Program-made: the position numbers and the translations under genes | Source: Hermetia illucens | Taxonomy: Eukaryota > Arthropoda > Insecta > Diptera > Stratiomyidae | Assembly: GCF_905115235.1 (NCBI RefSeq) | Contig: NC_051849.1 | Location: forward strand, 48,349,017 to 48,413,016 | DNA: 64,000 nt | Direction of reading: 5' to 3' | Notes under the pieces: generated by a model | Told to the model about the DNA's origin: nothing | The model's input: only the letters and a program-made list of their open reading frames with translations | The model's database searches: none | Shown: in pieces, positions 45,560 through 59,889 of the stretch | Layout: every line of letters starts with the position of its first letter | Position numbering within the stretch: position 1 is the stretch's first letter

Positions 45560-47436
45560 ATACGACGGGAAATATGTGGAAGAAAAAGCTTTGCAGGAAA
45601 TCATGAACGCCGGGCCAAAGTCCGAAGCGTTTAGAGCACTTATAACTTGGATAGCGAATGAAGTCCATGTTGTTGGGAACACCGATGAAAAGGTATAATT
45701 TGCTGATCACCCCGTCGGTATGTCTATCAGTAATTTATTTAACAGATTGCCAAAGATACGGACTTCAATGAGTTCATGCTAGAAATGTCTGGCCTGCTAA
45801 AGGAACTGGGATGTCCTTATTCACAGTTCATTGCAGGTCCTCTAACAGGCCGCTTGCAAACAAGGGAGTCGCGTATTCTCCTTTTGGACTTTTTGATCAC
45901 AGAACTCATGGCCATGAAAATGATTCTCAAATCGAAACCACAAGAAGATTCGTATGTCATCCCTGTGGTAAGTAAAGTTTTAAGATTTAACATTTAAAAT
46001 CCTACAAACGGTAAGCATTTAATTAAAATTTCAGTTTGAAAGTTCGACGGCGCGTGCTCTAGTTAATATAACAAAAGAATTGAACTTGGGTAAACCTCCA
46101 GATAATATTCCTCTGAAAACTCTATTCGATAAAATTTCTGTTCGACTGGATGAAGCGATTAAGAAGACAAACCCCAAAAAACTATCGCAGCCGCTGTTCA
46201 AGCCGAACGTTCAGCTGACCGAAGATCAATGGAAAAAATTAAATGATTTGCATAAAGAACTAGATAAGGAATACAATTTGCGGCGGCAAATGTTGTTAAC
46301 ACGTTTGGATGTAACTGTTCAATCGTTTCAGGTATTATATCTCAACTTGGTTTGGGGTTGAGTTTTGAAAGCAATAAATCACATGTCTTTTGTTAATATA
46401 GTGGTCAGAAAAAATGAAAGGGAAAGAAGATAATATTGTGAAGAGATATCAAAAGAAAAAACAGGAATTAGACCAATTGACGCAGGGCGACTTGGGCACT
46501 GATATCCCTTCACTCCTTGCCGCTAGAGAGGATTTAGCAATCATAGAGAAAACCAGCAACGCAAACGTTAGGAAAAACACGGCATCGAAAATTCAGAAAC
46601 ATGTTATTGGAAGGGTATATTTTCAGACGATTCAATTTAGGAACAAATATAAATGACTTATTCTTCAAGGTACCGGATAGAGGAGGCAGAGCATATGAGC
46701 ATGCTCCTCCACCACCTGAAATGCCATCTTGGCAGCAGAATCGTGCCAGTGGCCCGCAAGGAGGAGGTGGTGGTCGAGGCGGTGGCCGTGGAGGCGGACG
46801 AGGTGTACGTAAATTGCCATTTATTACATTTTCCCCATTATCATTGATATCGTACTTTATAGGGTGGTGGCGGTGGAAATTGGAATCAGCAACCTCAACA
46901 GCAAAGGGGTGGTCAAGGACAAAATTATAACCAACGTCAGCAATTCGATCAGAGACCACCGTTCAACCAGCAACAACAATATAACCAGCCTCAGCAATTC
47001 AATCAGCAACCGCAATATGATCACAGACAACAATATAATAATAACCAAGGAGGATACGGAGGTGGTGGTGGCGGCGGTGGAAATCGTGTCCAAGGCGGTT
47101 GGTCACAAAGAGGAGGTATTACAATTTCTTACAATCAAAAATGACCGTATGTTTTCAATATTCTAAAATATAATTTATTGAACATGATCGGTCATTAACA
47201 CCTTCCTTCTGATCTGCTTTTCATATGCAATATTTTCATTTCTCACAGGCGGACAAGGCGATAGTTATGGGGGAAATCAATACAACAACAATCAGCAAGG
47301 CGGAAATTACGGTGGCCAATACGAAGGTCGACAAGGTGGCGGGGGTGGTGGCGGTAACAGGGGAAGATCGAATTACAACCGTGGCGGCGGTGGAGGTGGT
47401 GGGGGAGGTGGCGGTAACAGTGGATACTGGCGTTAA
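45560..47436 (+). CDS. FAM98: FAM98 exons 2-8 (tRNA ligase complex / RNA-binding protein)
   Basis: Exons are 45560-45692, 45746-45967, 46035-46331, 46402-46614, 46670-46804, 46863-47115 and 47249-47436, all with GT-AG sites. With exon 1 they give exactly 494 codons. The FAM98 fold region includes ALQEIMNAGPKSEAFRALIT, FMLEMSGLLKELGCPYSQFI, LLDFLITELMAMK, LRRQMLLTRLDVTVQSFQWS, LLAARED, KIQKHVIGRVPDRGGRAYEH and APPPPEMPSWQQNR, closely matching human FAM98A/B (KRLDVTVQSFGWS, GRVPDRGGR, PPPPEMPPWQ). After residue about 330 comes a Gly/Arg- and Gln/Asn-rich low-complexity tail with RGGG and QQPQ runs, ending GNSGYWR. In animals FAM98 proteins join RTCB, DDX1, RTRAF and ashwin in the tRNA-splicing ligase complex and associate with PRMT1; the Gly-Arg tail is a probable methylation and RNA-binding region. 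Confidence 0.95.
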
Positions 47437-47799
47437 AATTCGACTCAATTCACATTGCCTGTATAATACTAACATAATTAAATGGAATACCAATCTTGTT
47501 GGTAAGCCCAACCTCTGCAGTAATTTAATTCAAGACTGTTATCAAAGGTCACTAGTTTCCGTCAGAAAACTCTTGCGTTTCTTTGAATTGAAGTAACTCA
47601 GTCTCCATTTAAATGGACTGCGGTACTCTCGAACATATGAACATAATTGTCATAAGCATAATTGTAACTATTTTTATTAATATTAATAAATTCCATGTGT
47701 GTATTGAACTATGCATTTGTAATTTTGCGATTCGCAACAGATTTTATCTTGGGTTGCATTATACCAATTACTTTAATTCAAAGACATGATTCTTTTTCT
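47437..47799 (+). terminator. FAM98 3-prime UTR with polyadenylation signal
   Basis: AATAAA at 47685-47690, about 250 bp after the stop codon, in AT-rich sequence. It precedes the family B fragment that begins near 47800, so the UTR probably ends around 47710. Confidence 0.5.
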
Positions 47800-47990
47800 T
47801 TACCTTTTGTCCCGTTTAGGTACCGACCCCAGCTCGTCGTCGAATTCGGCACTTTCCTCGAGCAGACGGTTGGTTCGGATGGAGTCCTGAGGATCTTAAA
47901 TCAGGCATATCAAACCATCGTTATTTCGGTTGGCCTTTTGGTCTTTTCCATTCATCTTAGCTATTGACTTCTTGTCAGCGCAAATGAGTG
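47800..47990 (-). mobile_element. LINE family B 3-prime end
   Basis: The reverse complement encodes RPKGQPK.RW, then CRIRRRAGVGT-like text and ends CCTAAACGGGACAAAAGGTAAAG. This corresponds to the C-terminus and 3-prime UTR of the 39.9 and 52.9 kb copies. It lies directly downstream of FAM98. Confidence 0.65.
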
Positions 47991-48159
47991 CAACCCTAAT
48001 CGATGGCAGATGCCTCATTTTGAATGTGGTTGTAGCATGTGACGCCACTGATCCAATGCAACATTTTCCTCTCCATTAATATGGGGCACTTTTCATCATT
48101 TTTGATAGGCTCCTAGCACTCAGAATCATAGAGGACGACAGGTATACTACTGCGGTATA

Positions 48160-49088
48160 CTACGTTGATCAAAAAGTTCCGGGAATTCATTAAAAAAATA
48201 AACAATGCCTGTTTATTGTTGAAAATCGATATTGTCCCCTTCAAAGTAGTTCCAATCGACTGCAACGCACTTATGTCAACGCTTGATTCAGGCCTCGAAA
48301 CATTTTTAAAACTTAATATTAGGTATCTCCATTAGAGCCATATTCGATTTTTCCGTTATCTCCTCTCGGCTACTGAAATGCGTTCCTCTCGGTGGTTTTT
48401 TGATTCGATTGAAGAGGAAGAAATCGCATGGGGCCACAACAGGTGAATTCGGTAGTTGTTGGATGGTATTCGTGTTGTTTTTAGCCAAAACTCGCCAATA
48501 ATGATGGCATTGTGCGATGGTGCATTATCGTGGTGCAAGATTCACGAGTTGTTCATTCACAAATGCTTGCGTTTTTTGACGGACTGATTTGCGCAAGCAT
48601 CCAAATAGTATTCCTTGTTGACAGTCTGACCTTGTGGCAAGAATTAGCTATGCACCACACCGTGGAAATTGATGAAAACCTGAGCATCGCCTTCTTTGAC
48701 TGGAAACGACGCGGTTTCTTCGGCCTCGGCTCATCCGCCGCGCGCCATTCACCCGCCTGGTGTATGGACGGCGTATCGTACTCATAAAGCACATCTGGTC
48801 TCCTGTAATGACGCGTTTGATGAATGTTGGGTCAGAATCAGCCATGAAAATCATGTCTTTGGCGATGTGCACACGGTCCTTCTTTTGCATGAAACTCTCG
48901 AAAATGGTGAACACGCTCAGAGACACATGTAAGCAGCTCGACGTAACTTTCACAGCTGATGATGAAATAACGCCAAACCTTGGTCGCAATATCAGTGGCA
49001 ATTGAGCAACACACACACAAAAAGAAGAACAGCCGAGTGATAGGATCGCCACACGGCAATCATTCCGGGAACTTTTTGATCAAGGTAG
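48160..49088 (-). mobile_element. Mariner-like DNA transposon, 929 bp, inactive
   Basis: Terminal inverted repeats CTACGTTGATCAAAAAGTTC (48160) and, on the other strand, CTACCTTGATCAAAAAGTTC (from 49088) are flanked by TA on both sides. Minus-strand frames give a mariner transposase in pieces: FMADSDPTFIKRVITGD near 48835, WRAADEPRPKKPRR near 48740, HHDNAPSHNAIIIGEFWL near 48530 (family consensus HHDNAPSH), and PVVAPCDFFLFNRIKKPPRG near 48420. The mariner DD34D residues appear in the ITGDQ and HHDNA segments, and a third D in APCDFFLF. At 929 bp against about 1.3 kb for intact mariners, the N-terminal DNA-binding part is missing, and several frameshifts break the rest. Confidence 0.85.
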
Positions 49089-49589
49089 TATTTCGCATCT
49101 GAAGTGCACAGTACATCAAATAAGTAGACCGGGCGTGCAAATGTATTGGAAAAGCTTAACCGTACACATCATAGGCACTAACCCACATGTAGATATTGCT
49201 AGATGTTGAGGGTCCATGATGTGTGCAGATAAGTTTTCCCAACACATTCGCAAGTCCGATTCGTTTAGTGTGCGTACTGCCTATTTGATATACTGTGCTG
49301 AAGTGTACGGTAATGCGTAGATGACAAAGAAGGCTAGGATGTCACTTCATCCAAGTTGTGCTGAAACATAAAGCAATGTCATAGCGCAGTCCACCGTTGG
49401 CTGATACGTTTGGCTTGAGATACTTAACTGTTCATTTCTCGACAGGTTTCTACCACTGATAGTAATAGTGCTTGGTTTAGTGAATTGCATGAAGCAGTGT
49501 GTACGGTATTGGATATCACACATGATAGTGTCCTCAACAAGAACAAAAATGAGTAACGAAGAGGCGCTTCTTTCATGAACACCCACAGA

Positions 49590-50245
49590 GATACGAAACG
49601 GTTTTTATATGTAAACTACATTTCCAATTTTACTCTGTGACAATGGACGAAACATGGCTCCATTATTGCACACCAGAATCAAAGCGATTGAGATTTGAGT
49701 AGACTGCACGTGGTGAACCGACTCCAAAGCGTGCAAAGACGCAACAGTCGGTTGGCAAGACGATGGCAGCAGTACTTTGGGATGCGCTTGGTATACTATT
49801 CACCGACTGAGAAGGGAACAACCATTAACAGCCGATATTAGCGTTATTGGAGCGTTTGAAGGATGAAATCGCGGAAAAACACCTCATTTTAAGAAAAAGA
49901 AAGTGCTGCTTCATCAAGACAATGCACCATGTCACAAATCAATGAAAACGATTGCAATATTGCATGAATTGAGCTTCGAATTGCTTCCGTATTCACCCTG
50001 TTCTCCAGATTTGACCTCCAGCGTCTTCTTCCTGTTTTCAGACCTTCCTGCTCGCTGGAAAGAAATTTAGCGCCGACGAAGAGGTAATCGCCGAAACCGA
50101 AGCCTATCTTGGTAAATGGTATCGAAATTGTATGATAATCGTTGTATCGCCCTCGAAGGCAATTATATTGAATAATAAAATCAAATTTTATCAAACAATT
50201 TTTTTTTATGTTAGCCTACGAGCTTGTCAGCCCCACTGATAGATG
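49590..50245 (+). mobile_element. Second mariner-like transposase relic
   Basis: Plus-strand frames give TMDETWLHHYTPESKRLRFE near 49641, KTMAAVLWDALG near 49750, LLHQDNAPCHKSMKTIAILH near 49900, ELLPYSPCSPDL near 49980, and LAGKKFSADEEVIAETEAYL near 50050, which follows a one-base shift. These are the MDETW, HQDNAPCH and SPDL boxes of mariner transposases. The family differs from that at 48160. The right end reads TTAGCCTACGAGCTTGTCAG; no left inverted repeat was found. It carries stops and at least two shifts. Confidence 0.8.
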
Positions 50246-50280
50246 ATGTTTGGTAATGTTGTAATGTTTGGGTTGCGCTC

Positions 50281-50345
50281 GGTAATGGTAATGTAATATC
50301 ACACTTTGCGGTGATATCACTTTTGTAATATTACATACATTACCT
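50281..50345. repeat. Small palindromic element, MITE-like
   Basis: GGTAATGTAATATCACACTT followed by TGCGGTGATATCAC and GTAATATTACATACATTACC folds into an imperfect hairpin. It lies about 40 bp right of the mariner relic and uses the same GGTAAT and TGATAT words as 10899-10990. Confidence 0.4.
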
Positions 50346-51649
50346 ACCCATCTTTACTCACGGGTGTCCTGAATAAGTTCTGTGGATTTTTCGACAGTGT
50401 TGCAAATGGTGTTATATATCATGAGTGAGGACGAAAAAAGGCTTATCTGGAGAAGTTGGTGATAAGGTGTCGGATTATGCAGTCTCAGGTTGGTTCTCTA
50501 AACGGTGAGTTCGCCGATAAATTAGAAGCCCAAGATTTGTTTATTAAGTATTTCTTTTGGAAAACTTGCCGGTTGAAGCCTCAATGTCCAAGAACTTTAC
50601 AGGAAAGTCTACTGCTTAGAGCTGTTTTTTTTCAATTAATGCTTTGTTTGAAACCGGAGAGAAGTTCCCCACGATGTACTGATGGAACGGTGTACAAGGT
50701 GTTGTGTAAGAAAATGAACGTTCTTCGCTTGGAAACTTGAACCTAAATCTATGTGGCTGTCAGAGAGTTAAAACGACAGAGAGATTCATGGTAATTGACG
50801 AATATTGACCATATAGGTATATATGCAGTTGTGCGCAGTATTCCCTTGGGACATGCTTGTATGTCTCTATAATAGCCCGGTTTGGGAATGTGAGGAGGTC
50901 AATTGGACATTTCAGCTCTTCTTACGAGACTTCAAAAAAAAGTCGTGTGTCTTACTAACAAGCACAACAGGCAAAAGTATGAGTCATTAAAAATTCGGAA
51001 AAATTTAAATTTAGACAAAATAATAAGTGTTCAACCTCGTACGGAGCCTGAATTTTCCCCAAGAGGGGCATGGAAGCAAGATTGGAATTCCTAGACCACG
51101 TTTATTAGAATTGCAATGGAAAATTGTAAAAAAAAAGAAAATGGCATAGTGGTAGTAAATTTAATAAAAGGAATTTTTCTTCGACCGCAAATATTTGAAA
51201 GCGAAAAGAAAGATAAAAGCTCGAATAAATGAAATTTGCTAAGCCAATTCTCTTCCTATGTCTCAAGCACTGCGTTTATACCCTGGATCATTACACACCA
51301 GCCAAGTTATCGACACCAGTTTCAGGGAACTCGACTGAGGGAAAAGTCGTCAGGGTCGTATATTCTTAGCCAATAGATTTACCCTTCATGTCGGAGAGCC
51401 TCTGTAAATTTTGGTCCAACTTAGCCCTGGAATATTTGGTATATATATTGGTCTGCTCAACACCATAGTTACGAGACCGAGATGGTAATTGCAACATATG
51501 CGGTTGGAATTGATCATTGTCCTTAAACCAGTATTTTCGATTGTTTCATATTTATTTGTTCATTTGTCATGTTCATTGCAGTTTTATTCAACTTTCTATT
51601 TGCTTGAAAACGAGCGTATCCCTTTGAATTCGCATAATTTTATTGACAA
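50346..51649. other. Unclassified spacer
   Basis: No supported exon or element. A 94-codon frame at 50456-50740 has no recognisable motif. Confidence 0.4.
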
Positions 51650-52770
51650 CATCTTTTAGTGGACACGAGGGTGGCAGTCTCGATCCTCTCTTCCACCAGG
51701 CCAAAAAAGTTGTTTCCGCAATAGCTAAAATTAGTGGCAGCAAATTCCACTCCAATTAACACCTATGCCTACAGGTGAGTGGACACAAGTCCTAGCTTGT
51801 GTAGGATTTTCTCGTGGCGCGTCATTTTAGCAGACATCAGCATCCACATATTAGGCGCAGACTTCCTGTATCACTATGGGCTGTTGGTGGTTAAGCAGCA
51901 TAGATCTCTGGTAGACCCCACAACTTTTGTTAAGTCGGCAGAATAACAACATTTTTTTTTCATTTAGAGACGTTGCCGATTAACGTATTCGAACACTCCC
52001 TCAAAAAATACCCTAACATTGCTAAGGAATGCAGAATCTCCCAGCCTCATGATGTTCACCACCTCATCAACATTTCCCAATCTAGTGCATCATTTACCAC
52101 CTCAGAAACTCACTATTGCACTTCGTCTGCCCACAAGCCTAATGGCAACCTTGTAGAGATTACAGACGTTTAGAAGTTCAGACTATTGCAGGTTGGTACT
52201 TCATTCCTCTCATCAAAGACTTTGCGGATCTCGCCAAGGCATACCATCAGATCTCTTTAGCTCCCGAAGATTTTTCAAAGATAAAAATTTGTACACATTT
52301 TGAACTCGTCAAGTTCACGCGTTCACGAGGTTCATCCACTCTCTACTGTGAAATTTGGAATTCTGGTTCATCTACTTCGATGATGTTCTGGTCGCCTCTT
52401 CCACCGAGTCATTAATATTTAGCATATCACGAACTTTGGTCCAGTTTTTAATGGGGAGAAATGCGAACTCCTCCATTTCTATGTCATTTCATTACCCTGA
52501 CGGCATACAAGCCGGCCTAGACAAGGTACAAGCCATCACAAGCCCACTGCCTAAGACCTCAGAAGGTTCTTGGGCATGGTGAAGCACTACCGTCGTTTCC
52601 CAAAACTTGTCACTACTAGTCTCTCGTGAGCGCCTTACTGTCGGGGCCTAAAACCAAGGAATCGCGGGTGTGGTCTCCAGAATCCGTCAAGGCGTTTGTC
52701 ACCAAGCAGCAGCTGGTAGACGCTATAATTTTCGGATTCCTGCAGGATGCTGAAGGCAAACCATTGAGTT
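51650..52770 (+). mobile_element. Gypsy-type LTR retrotransposon fossil (protease and RT remnants)
   Basis: A protease-like region around 51780-51930 and reverse transcriptase pieces around 52140-52590, including a FIYFDDVLVASSTES segment with the YFDD-type catalytic box, match the gypsy-type fossil at 32.9 kb in order. The copy is broken in many places and no LTR is recognised. Old and inactive. Confidence 0.75.
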
Positions 52771-52849
52771 TCTTCTTAAAGTAGTTGAATCTTTCTTAAC
52801 AGAACTAAAATTCTTACGAGCGTGTACTATTAGCCGTGTATATTCTTCT

Positions 52850-53065
52850 TTTTCTTTAATCTTTGTCCCGTTCACAAGCGGGGTCGGCTCGTCTTGATCG
52901 GATTCGCGATTTGGTTCTATTAAATGCCCAATCTGGATGCAATCTCGAGGCTTTTAAATCTCCATTCAGCGTATCAAGCCACCGTTGTTCCCTGCCTTTT
53001 AGTCGTTTATCATCGACCACGGGTGTATCTAATACTTTAGGTTTTCCCTTGAAGGCAGGCCGTTC
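52850..53065 (-). mobile_element. LINE family B 3-prime end
   Basis: The reverse complement encodes KGREQRWLDTLNGDLKASRL then HPDWAFNRTKSR and ends GCTTGTGAACGGGACAAAGA. This is the C-terminus shared with the 21.5 and 40 kb copies. Confidence 0.8.
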
Positions 53066-53079
53066 ATCTTGTTCGCGGC

Positions 53080-53345
53080 CCGTAAGCCCCTCATCATGGG
53101 TATGATCCGAGCCCCAAGCGTGACACAGCCATTCTGACCGACAGCCAAGCAGCTATTAAGCACTTCTAATCAGTGGGGACATAGTTCGGGCTGGTGGAGC
53201 ACTGCAGAAACGGGCTGATCAGTTTGGGCGGCGCGTTCAAGGTCAACCTCCTCTAGGTTCCCGCTCATAGGAACACCTAAGGGAATGGGAGCGCTGACGG
53301 ACCGGCCAGTCTCTACTCTTAACATTCCTTCGGTGGGCACGGTCT
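53080..53345 (+). mobile_element. LINE family C RNase H fragment
   Basis: The plus strand reads DPSPKRDTAILTDSQAAIKH, then GLVEHCRNGLISLGGAFKV and VPAHRNT. This matches the RNase H region near 57190-57350 on the other strand (NIAILTDRQAT, LGGMLKVTLLWVPGHRNTEE). Confidence 0.75.
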
Positions 53346-54096
53346 GCCTCTCGCTGACGACTGTCAAGGGTGGAATCTATTCGAACTACTTAGTACCTGC
53401 GGACCCCAGATGGTGGTGAACCTTCACCACGCCAAGTCAAGAAGATTTGGCCCACCTATAACAAAACCCGAACGCGACAGCTCGTGTGCCAGACACGTAG
53501 AAACAGACACCTACCCTGTAAAAATAACAGTCGATTTTTTGGTGGCCGCTGAGGCTCAGAAGGATGACCTAGTAGTGCTGTGAATTTCCCGAAAGGGGAC
53601 CTGGGCCATATATTACGATCGCTTTTCGTAAGTAAGTGTTTCGCTCGATGAACGATCTTGCACAGCCAGCTATTCGGAAAATGAACAAGCTAGTTGCTAA
53701 CAGATATTTTTGGCCGTAAATGAACAAGAACGTTAATTCTTGAGACAAGAAGTGCATCGCATACCAGAAGCGGTTCTACCTCATAAATCTCGATATTGTA
53801 AGCCCTTTGCGACACTCGCACAATCATTGGTCCGTTTCCTCTCGGAGTTCGGAAAACTCCTCGGTGCAAATTGAAACCTTTTACTCTGTTGAGATACTAC
53901 TGACTTAAAATGGAGTGAAAATTGTTTTTCAATCCTATTATAGCTAGAGCTAGTTGAAGTTTCCATAGTAACAGCGTTTACCTTTCGGATGAGCACTCAA
54001 TTATCTCTGCAATATCGGATTATTCCCAGCCTCCGGCCTACGCGGTTTACCAATAAGAATGAAATGAAACGCCACAAATAAAGGCATATTTTAAAT
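53346..54096. other. Spacer upstream of the YME1L 3-prime end
   Basis: No exon or further element was recognised between the LINE fragment and the polyadenylation signal of the minus-strand protease gene. Confidence 0.4.
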
Positions 54097-54102
54097 TTTA
54101 TT
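54097..54102 (-). terminator. YME1L polyadenylation signal candidate
   Basis: AATAAA on the minus strand, about 120 bp past the stop codon at 54222, in AT-rich sequence. Confidence 0.5.
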
Positions 54103-54221
54103 TGACTTCAATTTATGTTTCCAGATACAGCAAAGGTGTTATGTAAAATGATGTTGACAATTGCGTTAAGCCATTTATTATAATATTTTTTTTAATAATT
54201 CTAATCACTAAAACTTATTTC

Positions 54222-56406
<2,185 letters not shown>

Positions 56407-56545
56407 CTAGAATTTAAAGACAAATATGTTATTGTTAAATTCTTTTGTGAGAGTGGTATTTCACTTTCTTATTGCAATACCTATAGTTGAGGTTGTTTGA
56501 CAATGGCGTTAGAATGGAACACACTGAAAGAGGCTGTTCATACTA

Positions 56546-59500
56546 TTCAGGGGTAGGTAGGTATCAGTGGTCGCTCCGAGAAGCCCAATTAGCGCTTTGG
56601 TGCGCCGTTTTGATGCCACAAACTCCTAAGACCGTGACTGTTGTTATGGGAGCAGGGAGGCAGAGTCCAGCCGGCTCGGATCTTCAGAGCCAGCCCGTAG
56701 CATTCACGAAAGAAAGCAGCTCTCCCACCTTGCAGCTAGAAATCTCTCTGGGGTCCTCAAAGAATGGTTTGCCCAGTGTCCGCAGCCTGACTCTAGCCAG
56801 AGCTGGGCAATCGCGGAGAAAGTGCATGAGGGTTTTCCTTCTTTCTCTAGCTTCGGCAATGCGAATTGTAGGGTATGCCGAGCCTAGCGGCATGGTCCCC
56901 TATGGGCCAGTGCCCCATGCAGACCGCCGTAATCTTGAATGCATTTGCACGCGTCTAGCACAGGAGCTCTCGTGATCAGGCTATGTTATAAGCGGGTCAA
57001 ATTTTCCTTGACTTGGCACAGCTCGTCAGCCTTCGCCATCTTAGGCCCGTGGCTGCTAGGTAGTGCGAGTAGACTCGGCCCCCGACAGCCGCCAGCGGAA
57101 CACCGACTGTATTCGCCGAAGGACTGCCAAGAGCAGAGCCTTGTCTGGCCAATCCGCCGGCCCGCTCATTCCTCTGTGTTCCTATGCCCGGGAACCCAGA
57201 GGAGAGTGACCTTGAGCATGCCGCCCAGACGGTTCAGCTCGTCTCTGCACTGCCCCATCAACCTGAAACATGTCGTCGCTTGCCTGTCAGTCAGAATGGC
57301 TATGTTGAGCTTGGGGCCCGAATCATGCTCCAGCCATCGACAGACTTCCAATATCGCCAGTACTTCCGCCTGGAATACGTTGTGTGTATTCGAGAAAACC
57401 CCCGCGCCGACTCCACAGGCCATCTTTGATCCGTTCGTAAAAAATACTGTGTCATAATCTTGCAACACGCCGCCGGTCTTTCACTTTGCACTGGTTGGAA
57501 GGCCCACAGCAAAGTTTCTCGTGAAGTTCAGCTTGCGTGTGGCATAGTCCGTGGGGGAAGCCCAGATTTCCAGAGATATTTCATCTAGGATGTTGCTGTG
57601 GCCGTAGGACTTCGCTGCCCAGTATCCGGACTCACGTGGTCTGACGGCACTACACGCTGCAACATATTTAATGTGGAGGTCTAGGGGGAGGAGGGGGCAG
57701 GACTGCAGAGTTGCAGTAGCACTTGCACACGCGGTTCTTTGAATCCTATTAAGCTTCATCCTATTGTATTTTTTCTTCAAAGCCTGCCACCATACAATAG
57801 AGCCGTACGTTAGGACCGGACGCACTACAGCGGTGTACATCCAGAGAACCATCCTCGGCCGGAGACCTCATTTCTTTGCAAAGGTTCTCTTGCATGCATA
57901 GAAGGCTATACAGGCCTTCTTTGCCCCCAGTTCTATGTTCAATCTCCAATTTAGCTTTGGATCCAGGATTACACCCAGATACTTTACATTAGAGGAAAGA
58001 ACCAATCTTTGTTCATTCAGCCGTGGTAGATGGAATTCAGATATCCTTGCCTTGGTGGTGAATAACATCAGTTGCGTTTTGGTTGGGTTTGTGTTGAGTC
58101 CGCATCTTGCGGCCCACATGCACACATTTCGCAACGCTCCTTCCATGATGTCGCTCATAATGGACAGAAACATCCCTGATACTAATATCACCTAGTCGTC
58201 GGCATACAAAAAATTTTGTCCATTACTATTTATTAGAGCACTGGTGAGATGACACCACCCTGGGGTGCCTCTGTTCACAGCTCTGGTCAAGTGGTTGCCC
58301 CCCAGATCCGACTGGATTATCTTAGTACTTAGCATGGATATAATCCAACACGTGAGATACCCCTCCAATCCAATACTGGTCAAGGCTTCCTTGATGGCGT
58401 TGGTACTGACGTTGTTAAAAGCTCCCTCTATATCCAAGAAGGCAGCTAGGGTATACTGCTTGTACTGCAGCGATCGCTCAACCGTGCCACTTACCTTGTG
58501 GAGGGCGGTTTCAGTGGATTTTCCTTTGAGGTAGGCAAGCTGGGACTTAGAGAAAGGCGTTCTCTCCATAATCGTCCTTAAGTGATTGCCCAGGACGCGT
58601 TCTAGGGTATTCAGCACGAAAGAGGTCAGGCTGGTTGGTCGAAAGTCCTTCGCAGAGTCATGACCGCGCCTGCCCGCTTTCGGTATGAAAACCACTCGTG
58701 CGCGCCTCCAGGACTGCGATACGTATCTTAACGAGATGCAACTCCGGTAAATCTCAACAAGCCACGGCACAACCCTTTCCTGCTGCTTCTGTAGCATGAC
58801 TGCCATTATGCCATCTGGGCCTGGAGATTTGTATGCGGAGAAGCTGTTTATAGTCCAGCCGATCCTATCCTCAGTAATTTCCGATTTGATAGTTTCGCAC
58901 AATTGGGGTTGCTGGAAACCCTCCAAGCAAGGTTCTGATTCATAGTCCTCCTCGCTGGCGGAAAAGTGCGTTTGAACCAGCAACTCCAGGGTTTCGCTAG
59001 AACATTTCGTCCAGGAGCCTTTCGACTTTTTAAGAAAGGATGGGCTCTTATGTTCCTTGGACAGAATCTTACTGAGCTCGCCGATTCACTGCTGCTTTCG
59101 ATGTTCTGACAATAGTCCAACCAAGACAGCTTCTTGGCGGTCCTGATGGCCGGCTTGTACTTCTTCAGGCAGTCCTTGTATGGCTGCCAGTATTTTTGCG
59201 TGTAGCAGATGTTGAAGATTTTTCTGGTCAGATTCCTGAGGCTAGAGAGATCTTCTTTCCACCACGGTGGCAGGGTCTTTTTGCTGTACTTAGTAGGGCA
59301 CGAGACTTTAAAGGCGGTATCGAATGCCTTTTCCAGAGCCCCCACCTTTGAGCCCAGTTCGTCCTTCGTGCCAATCTTACCAATTTGCACACCGGAGAGT
59401 TTGTTCTTAATTACCTGACCAAACTTTCTCAAGTCGACCCTCCTGGGGTCTCTAAAGGGTTTGGAGACCTCTGCGGCGAGATCTAAACTGAAAAGTATCC

Positions 59501-59632
59501 AACTGTGTTCAGAGAGGGATCCCTGGTCAGACACTCTGAGTGATATCAAGGACCTCCTCCCAACCGTCACAATTCTCCGAGCAGGGGAAATGGAAGGTTG
59601 GTGTACTGCCCAGAAATTCGATATTTAATTTG
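56546..59632 (-). mobile_element. LINE family C (LOA/I-like), longest copy
   Basis: Minus-strand frames run from the end of an endonuclease domain (LGSTPTFHFPCSENCDGWEE, 59560-59620) through a linker with PPWWKEDLSSLRNLTRKIFN to RT: SPGPDGIMAVMLQKQQERVV (58740-58830), FLDIEGAFNNVSTNAIKEAL near 58400, FLYADD at 58192-58210, and GVILDPKLNWR near 57980. RNase H follows (FFTNGSKMACGVGAGVFSNT near 57440; LLWVPGHRNTEE near 57170). A CCTA-repeat 3-prime tail ends at 56546. It is 5-prime truncated and has shifts but is fairly well preserved, so it is younger than the other copies. It sits in the YME1L upstream region, in sense orientation. Confidence 0.9.
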
Positions 59633-59889
59633 GAATGAAAAATGGCTCTGTGATCGAGTGTCAACATATGAATGATTAATGAGTAGATGATACATGGCGG
59701 AGAGGTTTCAGAATAATAAAGTTCAAAAATTGTAACTAAGTGGAGTGTTTCGCTTAGGTTGTGTTTCGTCTTCTCTTCTACTCCAAAGATTGCCTGCTTG
59801 ATATGGGTAGGCGAGGGGGTGATAGTTTCAATCGATCCCTTAGCGGCTTTCCACTTTGAACGATTTTTGTTCACTTCTTAGTGGAGTAT

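Noticed and set aside
46534-46959. 141-codon minus-strand frame with poly-Pro
   Set aside because: It is the antisense of the FAM98 Gly-rich exons; Gly codons read as Pro on the other strand.
46740-47420. Gly-rich simple-repeat locus
   Set aside because: The runs lie within FAM98 exons in the protein frame and are interrupted by Arg, Gln and Asn codons, so they belong to the coding sequence.
56487-57457. 162- and 172-codon plus-strand frames
   Set aside because: They overlap the minus-strand RNase H region of the family C LINE, which carries the recognisable protein motifs.
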